A stretch of DNA of 64,000 nucleotides from NCBI RefSeq assembly GCF_000715075.1, contig NC_134087.1, positions 108,725,161 through 108,789,160 on the forward strand. Reading direction: 5' to 3'. Shown piece by piece: positions 23,425 through 33,000 of the stretch. Origin of the DNA: Nicotiana tabacum. Lineage: Eukaryota; Streptophyta; Magnoliopsida; Solanales; Solanaceae. Below the pieces are notes generated by a model. The model was not told the DNA's origin, did not search any database, and saw only the letters and a list, made by a program, of their open reading frames with translations. The number at the start of each line of letters is the position of its first letter. The stretch's first letter is position 1. Position numbers and translations under genes: made by a program.

Positions 23425-23444
23425 AACATTCGAGGACGAATGTT
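23425..23444 (+). other. AGGA-loop hairpin upstream of Chromo-2 3' LTR
   Basis: AACATTCG pairs with CGAATGTT (8 bp) around AGGA. It lies 173 bp after the pol stop and 16 nt before the 3' LTR at 23461. The purine tract AAGGGGGCAAGGA (23448-23460) follows it. Confidence 0.75.
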
Positions 23445-23460
23445 TCTAAGGGGGCAAGGA

Positions 23461-24703
23461 TGTTACATCTCGTGTTTCGTACGTTAAAGCTTCGTCTTCA
23501 GTTAATCGACGTAGACTCGGAGATAAGATTATCTTGAGGTTAACGTATTTATGCTATTTATAACAAGCGATAAGTAAGTGTCATGAAGGATAAAGGGCAC
23601 ACGAATTAAAGAAAATGAGTTTCATTGAAAGTGGCCAATTTGGGATAAAATACGGGTCGATCGGTAATACCCGATAATTATGAACTAGTACCATGCAAGG
23701 TACCATATGAGCGCGATAGTATACGATGTGTAAAGTATATTAAAAATGAGTAGTATTTTTAGGTAATTTGAGACAATTTTTAAATTATGCGGGTAATTGG
23801 TTAATTACCAGGTAACGGGAACTAATAAGTGGGTAAAAATTAAAATATGAGATAAAAATTAATTCCCCCTCCTCCCTCCCCCTAAAAAAACACACGGCAG
23901 AAGGCCACAAATTAAGGAAATGACTCTTGGTCATTCCATGACTAGGTGGCTGATAATTAGAATTTCAAAGGTAAGACTTAATTACAAGTCTTGTCAATTT
24001 CATTTGGACAAAAGAACCAAACGCCCATAATCCAAAAGTAAGAATCATATATATCATTTTCCTGGTTCATGACTTCAAGAATAGAAGCTAAAATTCAATC
24101 TGATTTTGCGGTTCTAATTTCAATTCATGAAGGTTTCCAACGTGAATTGTTAGAATCGTAGCAACATAAAATTTTGCGGTTCTAAAAGAGTACAGTGCAA
24201 TTTTCAAGAATGTTATACGGAGTTTTCCCTACTTCAGGTATGTTAAAGCCATCCCTTCTTTTTTTTTGGCATGATCCAAGTTATACAGAAGAAACGAGCA
24301 AATGCACAGTTTTTATAAACGACTCTATTCATAGAAATACTAGGGGTCTCTGTGTTCTTGATTTCCCCGTGTGACATATTATTATATTTTCTGTTCATGA
24401 GTCTCAAAATAATATGCAGTTGATAAAGTTTATCCGAAAAGAATATTGAGATTTTTAACATATTTTCATACATTTTATTCATTTTATTCATTTATACATA
24501 TACATTGACCTATCACCAGACGTCATTATATACGCGTATTTATATGTATATATTTATGTATATGAGATATGAGAAAAAGGTTACGGCGTTATATACGTAC
24601 CACCACTTGATCAGTCGGTATATGTTGATGATGTTGCCCACACTAACCGAGATGATATGATGGGATGCCCTCAGTGGCTTGATGATGTTATTTACACGTG
24701 TAC
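23461..24703 (+). repeat. Chromo-2 3' LTR, first segment
   Basis: It starts TGTTACATCTCGTG and is colinear with 4232-5455 of the 5' LTR. It is broken at 24703 by GPI-1 and resumes at 29363-29452, then at 34571-35117, where it ends GGTCATGACA. Confidence 0.85.
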
Positions 24704-25531
24704 TGTTACGCAACGCCTTCCTGATGATCTTTGGAAGGGCAACGTAAGGCTAAGCAACCGATGTCAGTGCGGTTGCTGTCCGCCAATGAGGTCCTCGCCG
24801 CACGCTAGACTAGATTGTCAGTGCCGTGCGGGAAAACCAATGTCGTGAGCAAATTGCGGAAGCTGAGAGAGAATTGGGTTTTGAATGATGATGATGATTT
24901 TATTGCTGAATGAAAATGCTGATTACAATGATGCGGTGTCGAGGGGAGAGACACCAGAAAATGCTGATTGAAATGTTTGATTGTTTGGTCCCCCTTAATA
25001 ATGCTTAAAAAAAATAAACCAACATTACAAGACTAGTCCTAATAAAGCTGTAGAAGCACACTGAAATGAAAATGATGTAAACTAGCCTATGATTACAATG
25101 AAAAGGACTTAGATTATTACAAGGAAAAACTAAGTCCGATGGCAGCATCTTTGTCTTGCGGGTCAGGGTCTGCGCGCGCGTTGCTGTGGGCGCACGCGAC
25201 ACTTGATGTGCTGGCCTGAGGCTGGGCACTGGTGCTTGGCATCAGGGTCTGTGCGCGAGGCGCTGCTGGAATGGGCCTGCAGCTGGGCGCTGGCGAGGCA
25301 TCAGGATCTGCGCGCGCGGCATTGTCAGGGCGCGCGACGCTGTTGTCATTGGCCAGCCCTTGGGCGCTGGCGAGAGGCATCGGTGGGGCGACAGAGGCAC
25401 ATGCGCGCTTGTCACTTGGCGCAGCCAAGACCACGGGGCCGACCATGGCGCTAGGCATTGTGAGGCTTGCTAGGCCGCCATGGGGCGCGGCCAAGGGGTC
25501 ATGGGGCATGTCTGGAAAGCAGCCCATGACA
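24704..25531 (-). repeat. GPI-1 3' LTR
   Basis: In the element's sense it starts TGTCATGGGCTGC at 25531 and ends GTTGCGTAACA at 24704. The last 138 codons of the GPI-1 frame (25531-25117) lie in this LTR. The two substitutions relative to the other LTR are A in place of G, at about 25193 and 25333, both in CpG context. Confidence 0.9.
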
Positions 25532-25569
25532 TTCTCCCCCACCTGAGTTGGCGCCGTCCTCGGAGCCTT

Positions 25570-25602
<33 letters not shown>

Positions 25603-28461
25603 CTGATGGTTGTTGGATGGGAGGTCTGCGCCCCTCTGTTGTTTGAGCTTGCTGTTGTAGCGAAGCAATGATTTCATGCGGCTGACATGGAAGACTGGAT
25701 GGATCTTCCACCAGGATGGAGTTTTGACCTGGTATGTGGACTTCCCAATGCGTTTTTCAATGGACAGGGGCCCGATGTATTTTTGTTGCAGGCGAGGGTC
25801 ATGGGTCCTTTCTGCAAACAAGTACTGCTTTGGGATGCGTAGCATTACTTTATCCCCTGGTTGATGTTGGGAAAAGCAACGCTTTTGTTCGGTGAACCTT
25901 TTTGCCCGCTCTTGGGCCCTGGTGAGATAGCTCCGCACTATCTCCATGTTGCGCTCCCATTCGCTCGAGAAGTTGGCAGCTCGAGGAGATTTCGGCATGG
26001 TTGATGCATTCACCGTCTGCGGGAGAAGCGGTTGCTGTCCGGTAACAATTTCAATAGGGCTCTTGTTTGTATGATGGCTCTTTTGAGAATTGAAACACAG
26101 TTGAGCAGCATCCAGGAGCTTCACCCAATGCTTCTGTGATCCGGTTGCGAAGTTGCGGAGATATTCCTCCAGCATGTCATCGAACCGGTCTGTCTGGCCA
26201 TCCGATGGTGGATGGATGTCTGTGTTGTGACTCAATGTTGACCCAAAGCACCTGAAGAGATGGGTCCAAAAGTTGCTAGTGAAGCGTGAGTCGCGCCTAC
26301 TAACAATGTGTTTGGGCAGGCCCCAATGTTTGACAATGTGCGAGAAGAAGAGTCGAGCTGTATCTTCTGCTGAGATGTTTTGCGGGGCTGCTATGAAAGT
26401 TGCATAGTCTGAGAACTGATCTATGACAACCATGATGGATGCAAGATTGCCGACTTGGGGCAATCCCGTGATGAATCTGAGGGAAACACTTTCCCATGGT
26501 CTCTGAGGGACATGTGATGGCTGCGAGGGTCCCGGCTGTGATGAGTGATCCGACTTGTCCTTGTGGCATGGCTGACAAGTCTTCACACGATGATGAGCGT
26601 CACCAGTCTTTTGAGGCCGATGACATGATGGCTGATTGTTGCTGCGAAGGGTAGCCTGAACCTGGGGTTCATGTCTGTTGACTACCTTCTCCAACTGCAT
26701 GGCCGAGATGTTTTCAGCGGCCATCTTTATGGGAAAGCATGGTATGGTGCAGGGCTTGGCCCCTTTTTCTCCCATCATCAGGAGCATGTTGGCATATGGT
26801 ACCGGAATGGTGTTGGTTTGCCTCATGAACTCCAGACCCACTATGATGTCGAAGTCATCTATGATTGCGATGCGCAGGTCGATGCTTCCTTTGTATGGGC
26901 CAAGTTTCACTGGGACATTTGTAGCTGTTCCACCTAATGTCTGAGGTGGTGAGTTGATAGCCTTGACGCGGCCTTTGCTCTTTCGTACCACAAGACCTAG
27001 GCGCGCTACTTGCGTTGATGACAAGTAGTTATGGGTGGCACCCGTGTCTATCAATGCGTGAAGGGGCTTGCCGTTCACTTTCAATTCGACGAACATGAGG
27101 GTCCTCGCTTGTTTAGGAGGTCCTTCGTCCATCTTTTCTTTCCCTTTCCTGGTGATCGGGACTGATGTTTTCTTAGGAGGACATGCACTGGTCCCCGCTA
27201 AGGCATGAGGGATAGAGCCAACAATTGCATTGAAGGCGCCTACCTGGTTGTCTTCAGATGTGTCTGATGCATCTGTCTCATCCTCGACAGTCTGATGAGC
27301 ATTGACCTTGATGTTTGGGCATTCATTGTTCCAATGTGCCCCGCCGCAATGACGGCATTCTGAGGGAGGCTTTCTCCCCTGATTGTTGTTGATAGATGCA
27401 ACACTGTTGCTGTTGGAGGGAGGAGTCTTAGTTTTGGATGCACTCCGATCTCCCCCACTTTTGCTTGGGTCACCATTGCTGGGATGGTGCCCGTTGGATC
27501 CCCCTCGGACAGACGGCTGGGGCCTGTCGTTCTGAGTTCCCAAATGATAGTCACCAAGGCATTCTGCAGCTTGAATGGCCTTGGGCAGGGTGTCTACCCG
27601 TTGTCGTTGTAGTTCCATACGGGCATGAGGTTTCAAACCTTCTATGAATGCGAAGAGTTTGTCTTTGTCCCCCATGTCGCGTATGTTTAGCATGAGTGCG
27701 GAGAATTCGCGCACGTACTCCCTCACTGATCTGGTGTGGCGGAGGTCCCGTAGCTTTCTCCTGGAATTGTATTCCACATTTTCGGGAAAGAACTGCAGGC
27801 GTATGGCTACCTTCAATTCGTCCCATGTCTGAAGAGTATCTTCACCGGCCTTGATGGCTTCGTGTTTGACCCGCCACCAAAGTTTGGCATCGCCTTGAAG
27901 ATACATGGCAGCAGTCGCTACCTTTTTGGATTCCTCCAAATGGCCCACGGCATCGAAGTATTGTTCGATGTCGAAGATGAAGTTTTCCACTTCTTTAGCA
28001 TCCCGGGATCCGTCGTATGGCTTTGGCTCCGGTATCTTAAGCTTTTGTGGAATGGGGGCGAGGTTTGCTGCACCCCTGATATGATGGTCGCCTTCCCGAA
28101 GTAGGCTCTGTATGGCAGCATTGACAACGTTGAGCTTGTCTGTCAAGTCGTTTATGGTTTGCTGCATGGCAGTCAGTCTGTCTGCCTCATGTTGCTGATG
28201 GGCTAAATCGTCGGCACGCTCCTGTTGGAGGTCCTCAAATTTGCCATGAATATTGGCAGTTTCGATGGCTGCCGTTTGTCGGTCCTCGTCGGAGTCACGA
28301 CTGATGTTTGCAATGTCATTTTCGGCCTGCCGCATTCGGCGGTCCAGGTCGTCCAACCTTTGCACTAGGTTGTTGCTTTGATCAGGCACCGTTTCTACGA
28401 TGGGTCGTAATCGGTCAACCGTCTCTTCTAGGGATGCTAGACGCTCCCCATGATTCACCAT
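25117..28461 (-). CDS. GPI-1 polyprotein: Gag, retropepsin, catalytically altered integrase
   Basis: One open frame of 1,114 codons from the ATG at 28461; the frame opens further upstream, but only from a TTG. In order: coiled-coil-like N-terminus; gag capsid region with KIPEPKPYDGSRDAKEVENF and GDAKLWWRVK (about 140-300); a CX2CX3HX4C knuckle CRHCGGAHWNNEC (about 368-380); protease HALIDTGATHNYLS with the DTG intact (about 471). RT, RNase H and the His pair of the integrase zinc domain are absent; TCQPCHKDKSD follows almost directly. The integrase core keeps its fold motifs, but the catalytic acids read LRF, SRRD and TDRF (about 662, 722, 756), giving R, R, D. HPVFHVSRMKSL follows, then a run of ten His, and no chromodomain. 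The tail reads through the purine tract into the 3' LTR. Motifs suggest a Reina/Galadriel-type chromovirus, a tentative placement. Gag and protease may work; integration cannot rest on this integrase. Confidence 0.9.
25550..25567 (-). other. AGGA-loop hairpin upstream of GPI-1 3' LTR
   Basis: On the minus strand GGCTCCG faces CGGCGCC around AGGA: six pairs with one T/C mismatch. It lies 18 nt before the LTR, followed by GGTGGGGGAGAA. The stem shares almost no sequence with those of Chromo-1, Chromo-2 and LARD-1, but loop and spacing match. It lies inside the coding frame. Confidence 0.65.
25571..25602. repeat. ATG/CAT trinucleotide microsatellite in GPI-1
   Basis: About ten TGA/ATG-phase trinucleotides on the plus strand encode the ten-His run of the GPI-1 frame. 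This is probably simple-repeat expansion rather than a designed metal-binding site. Confidence 0.85.
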
Positions 28462-28515
28462 GGTCAGAAATGGTGATGATGGCAAATGTGTTCCCTCGTC
28501 CGATGTCGAGCCTAG

Positions 28516-28527
28516 GCTCTGATACCA
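28516..28527 (-). other. GPI-1 primer-binding site
   Basis: TGGTATCAGAGC in the element's sense, two bases after the 5' LTR end at 28530. It is the standard initiator-methionine tRNA complement, intact. Confidence 0.9.
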
Positions 28528-28529
28528 AC

Positions 28530-29358
28530 TGTTACGCAACGCCTTCCTGATGATCTTTGGAAGGGCAACGTAAGGCTAAGCAACCGATGTCAGTGCGGTT
28601 GCTGTCCGCCAATGAGGTCCTCGCCGCACGCTAGACTAGATTGTCAGTGCCGTGCGGGAAAACCAATGTCGTGAGCAAATTGCGGAAGCTGAGAGAGAAT
28701 TGGGTTTTGAATGATGATGATGATTTTATTGCTGAATGAAAATGCTGATTACAATGATGCGGTGTCGAGGGGGAGAGACACCAGAAAATGCTGATTGAAA
28801 TGTTTGATTGTTTGGTCCCCCTTAATAATGCTTAAAAAAAATAAACCAACATTACAAGACTAGTCCTAATAAAGCTGTAGAAGCACACTGAAATGAAAAT
28901 GATGTAAACTAGCCTATGATTACAATGAAAAGGACTTAGATTATTACAAGGAAAAACTAAGTCCGATGGCAGCATCTTTGTCTTGCGGGTCAGGGTCTGC
29001 GCGCGCGTTGCTGTGGGCGCGCGCGACACTTGATGTGCTGGCCTGAGGCTGGGCACTGGTGCTTGGCATCAGGGTCTGTGCGCGAGGCGCTGCTGGAATG
29101 GGCCTGCAGCTGGGCGCTGGCGAGGCATCAGGATCTGCGCGCGCGGCATTGTCAGGGCGCGCGGCGCTGTTGTCATTGGCCAGCCCTTGGGCGCTGGCGA
29201 GAGGCATCGGTGGGGCGACAGAGGCACATGCGCGCTTGTCACTTGGCGCAGCCAAGACCACGGGGCCGACCATGGCGCTAGGCATTGTGAGGCTTGCTAG
29301 GCCGCCATGGGGCGCGGCCAAGGGGTCATGGGGCATGTCTGGAAAGCAGCCCATGACA
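28530..29358 (-). repeat. GPI-1 5' LTR
   Basis: Near-identical to 24704-25531: one extra G near 28771 and G at the two positions where the other LTR has A. A 150-codon frame here (29396-28944) is simply the LTR copy of the polyprotein tail plus flanking DNA, not a separate gene. Confidence 0.9.
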
Positions 29359-29362
29359 GTAC

Positions 29363-29452
29363 CTATGCATGACACAACACTTATATCTACATGCATGACA
29401 TTATAAATGTTTCAAAATTTACAAGTTATTCAGATTTACAGATGGATTTCTT
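29363..29452 (+). repeat. Chromo-2 3' LTR, second segment
   Basis: CTATGCATGACAC through CAGATGGATTTCTTT is colinear with the 5' LTR (about 5455-5545). It ends at the junction with the inverted Chromo-3 fragment, where TTCTTT/TTCTT is shared by both sides. Confidence 0.8.
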
Positions 29453-30238
29453 TCTTGTAGAACTCTAAGCACAGTACGCAGATGATCAACATGCTCATCC
29501 TTTAAACGAGAATACACCAATATATCATCGATAAATACAATTACGAAAGGATCTAAAAAAGGTCTGAACACACAGGTCATCAAATCCATGAATACTGCTG
29601 GGGCATTGGTCAGACCGAATGACATAACTTGAAACTCAAAGTGCCAATATCTAGTCCTGAATGCTGTCTTTGGAATATCTTCATCCTTAACCCTTAGCTT
29701 ATGGTACCCGGACCTTAAGTCTATCTTTGAAAAATACTTGGCACCTTGTAACTGATCAAATAAATCATCAATTCTCAGGAGCGAGTACTTATTCTTGATC
29801 GACACCTTATTCAGTTGCCTATAATAAATACACATTCATAAGGAACCATCTTTCTTCTTCACAAACAAAATTGGTGCTCCTCACGGTGACGTACTAGGTC
29901 TGATAAAGCCTTTTTCAAGTAAGTCCTTTAGTTGTTCCTTTAACTCTTTCAACTCTGTGGAGGCCATTCTATAGGGAGGAATAGATATTGGGTGAGTATC
30001 TGGTAGTAGGTCAATAGAAAACTCAATTTCTCGCTCTAGCGGGAGACCCGGAAGCTCATCGGGGAAAACATCGGGAAACTCATTCAGCACGGGGATGGAC
30101 TGAATGGTTGGTAACTCTATTTCCACATCCTGAAGCCGAACTAAGTGATAAATACAACCCTTTCTGATCATCTTCCTTGCCTTGAGATAGGAAATAAATC
30201 TACCTCTCAGCGATGTCGTGTTACCTTTCCACTCCAAA
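29453..30238 (-). pseudogene. Chromo-3 RT fragment (inverted, truncated)
   Basis: The minus strand encodes LEWKGNTTS, GRFISYLKARKMI, LNEFPDVFPDELPGLPLEREIEF and LKDLLEKGFIRPSTSP (30252-29881). It then has [34 protein letters not shown] and [11 protein letters not shown] (29835-29419 frame). These are the protease-RT linker and the RT palm with both catalytic motifs. The frame stops at LRVLQ where the Chromo-2 LTR begins. Only this piece of pol is present, joined directly to an LTR with no gag. Confidence 0.85.
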
Positions 30239-31745
30239 ACGTATTGTACCAAAATGAAAGCAGTTCCGGATCAAATGGAGCATGCCAACTCTCGCTGATC
30301 AGGGATCCTAAGAAGGGGGACCGTTAGCTTGCCTACCTGCACCTGCGGGCATAAAACACAGGCCCCGTAAAATAGGGCGTCAGTACAAAAAATGTACTGA
30401 GTATGTAAGGCATGAAAATTAGTACGTAAAAGACATAGATGAAACATGGAATAAGGAAACACATTTTTAAATCTGAATAACTTTGTAAATTCTGAAACGT
30501 TTAAAACGTTATGCACATGCATATAAATGTCGTGTCATGCATAAGAATGGGTGTACATAATATCATCAAGCCATTGAGGGCATCCCATCATATCGTCTCG
30601 GCCACTGTGGGCACATCATCAACATATACTAGCTGATCAGGTGGTGGTGCGTATATAACGTCGTAACATTTTCCCATATCCCATATACATATATTTACAT
30701 ATATACGCGCATATAACGACATCTGGTCATGGGTCAATGCACATGTATAAATGAGTGAAATGCATGAAAAATATGTAATAATCTCAATATTCCTTCCGGA
30801 TAAATTTTTCAACTATGTATTATTCTGATACCCATGAACAGAAGATAATAATTTTTTTATGGGGAATCAAGAATATAGATACCCTACTATTTATATGAAT
30901 AGAGTAATTTATGAAAACTATGCGTTTGCTCGTTTCTTCAGTATAACTGGACCATGCCAAAAGAAAGAAGGGAGGGCCTTAACATACCTGTTTCTTGAAT
31001 TATTTTCAACGAATCTGCTTCTGCAAAATATGGACGAAATTCTCCTTGAATCTCTTAAAATTTTGAACGAAATTTGGTTGCTTTCTTTTGAAATTCCAAT
31101 CGAAATGTTGCTAAAGATTTTGGACGAAATGACTTTGCTGCTAACGTGAAACCAAAGACAGAATGTGCTTTTTATCTAATGAATTTCCTTACTAAGTTTC
31201 CTAGATACAAGTCTTATTTGCTAAGACTTAAAATTATGTCTTGGTTATATTCATGATTTGTCATCTGGCAAAGGTGAATACTTAATCATTTTCAACTTTT
31301 GTGGCTTCTTGCCACGTGGGAGTCGGGGTGGGATATTCAATTTTTTTTATCCACTTATTAGTTAACTGGGTAATGTCCTGTTACCCGGTAATTAATCAAT
31401 TACCCGCATAATTTAAAAATTACCACAAATTATTTAAAATTTTATTTATTATTAAAATACTTCATATAAACTTTATATATTATACTACCGTGGTCATATG
31501 GTACCTTGCATGGTACTAGTTCATAATTATCGAGTATTATCGCTCGACCCGTATTTTATTCCAAATTGTGCATTTTCAACGAAACTCGTTTTCTTTGGTC
31601 TATGTACCCCATTATCCTTCATAACACTTATTTATCGCTTGTTATAAATAGCGTAAGTACGTTAACGTCAAGATGATCTCATCCCCGAGTCTAAGTCGAT
31701 TAACAGAAAACGAAATTTTAACGTCCGAAAACGCTAGATGTAACA
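30239..31745 (-). repeat. Chromo-3 LTR fragment joined to pol
   Basis: In the minus sense it starts TGTTACATCTAGCG at 31745 and is similar to the Chromo-2 LTR throughout, including the CAGTAC/GTACTG hairpin line (30380-30400). It breaks off inside the LTR near ATTTTGGTACAATACG and continues directly as TTTTGGAGTGGAAAGG of pol. The last 340 or so bases of LTR, the primer site, gag and protease are missing. Confidence 0.8.
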
Positions 31746-33000
31746 CCCGTCCTGTTCGTCTATTTCGTCTTTCTTCCCCTCTACACGCACGTCAGCCACC
31801 TATCTCTCTCCCTTAATTTAGTTTTTATCTTTTTATTATTTTTTTCTCCTCTTTTAGGTTAGTTTGTGTTCAAAGTATTCGCGCAAATTTGGATCGCTTT
31901 TGGGTTGTTGATGAACATAGTAAGGTGTAAAACTACAATTCTCATCACCTCACTAAAACAGGGAGGGTACAACATGCTCAAATTGAACCAAAGAAGCTAA
32001 GTAAAAACTATGTACATAAGGAGTTCGATAAATTGCCCGAATAAATTATTTGTGAGGTTTAGCGAAGTTTGAGTAGCGAATCTGCTTCAATGGAAATACG
32101 AACACTTATTAAGTGTGACGTTTCCATTAGGGGTTCTTAAGAACTTCAATTGCATTCGTTCTTAGATGATGATAACCCGCGACTGACTTAGACACGACTG
32201 AGGTGCAACCAAGGTGTTGCATTGCCCACTTGTTGTGCAATGATACTAATTAACAAAGTATGACTATAATTTGAGTTGTAGTGGATGCTCATGATTCATT
32301 TTGTGCACGCCTTCTAAGTGTGGGAAGAGACACGCACCACTATGACTTTATTTTGCAAAAGTGAGCTAATTGTTACTTGTTCTTTTAAGGCACTATAACC
32401 ACCTTCAAGACAGCAACGAGCAATCATAGTAAATTTAAGATAGCTTTGGAGAAGCCTCCAAATGATACTGGGGCACGAGCTAAGAGTGCAAATGAGCTAC
32501 GAGCAAAGATCAGGATTGATAGGGATGTACAAGGAGCTTCTGAGGTGGATCCACCCACACTTGTACCACAGAGGGTGAAGCAAACACGACCATCTAGGCC
32601 ACGAGAGGCTCCTCTCCTGGTTCTTAAAGAAGCCTCAAGGCCAACTGATCACGTCCAATTCACTCCCCAAATAAGGGAATATGAAATGGTCGTTACAATA
32701 ATAAAATCCAACGCGAGTCGGGGTCAAACCTCAAGGAGATTTGGTTGGGTGCTATGTAAACGCTTAAGTGAGAAATTTGAAATAACTAAATTTATCTTTC
32801 AAACAAATATGGGTATCAATTTTACTAATTGAACTGCTAAGATTTGTGACTAAGCTAGCAAACAAGTAATAATCGAAATATTTTTGAAGTTTTATCAAAT
32901 AGAGAAAGGCCTAGGGTTGTAATATTAACATAGGTGTAAACTTAATGGGTAATATCAATTTATGCTTACTTGATATATCGGGGTTGTTATGACTCTCTAT
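31746..33000. other. unassigned stretch within the rearranged block
   Basis: No recognisable domain. A plus-strand frame of 128 codons (32446-32832) is rich in Arg, Pro, Ala and Lys and begins MEKPPNDTGARAKSANE. It could be a gag-like remnant of an Athila or Tat element, but it shows no diagnostic motif. Neither end of this stretch has a clear LTR terminus apart from the Chromo-3 LTR edge at 31745. Confidence 0.35.

Larger units (their letters stand above)
24704..29358 (-). mobile_element. GPI-1: young LTR element encoding Gag-protease-integrase without RT
   Basis: 4,655 bp with LTRs of 828 and 829 bp, TG...CA ends and a GTAC duplication (24700-24703 and 29359-29362). The primer site lies next to the right LTR and the purine tract next to the left LTR, so it reads on the minus strand. 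The LTRs differ by two G/A changes and one G indel. The interior holds one long open frame with gag, protease and integrase regions in that order, and no RT or RNase H between them. It is visibly richer in G+C and CpG than the old elements around it. It is a non-autonomous element that moved recently in plant DNA. Confidence 0.9.

Noticed and set aside
25571..25602. Poly-His run as a designed metal-binding site
   Set aside because: It is encoded by a pure trinucleotide microsatellite, so expansion is the simpler reading.
28462..28539. 26 extra codons at the front of the GPI-1 frame
   Set aside because: The frame opens with TTG inside the LTR end and crosses the primer site; the first ATG is at 28461. 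Plant translation from TTG here is unlikely.
24704..29358. Possible endogenous pararetrovirus
   Set aside because: Elements have LTRs, methionine-tRNA primer sites, purine tracts and target duplications, and the frame has no movement-protein region. This is LTR retrotransposon structure.
28944..29396. 150-codon minus-strand frame in the GPI-1 5' LTR as a separate gene
   Set aside because: It is the LTR copy of the polyprotein tail with a start in flanking DNA.
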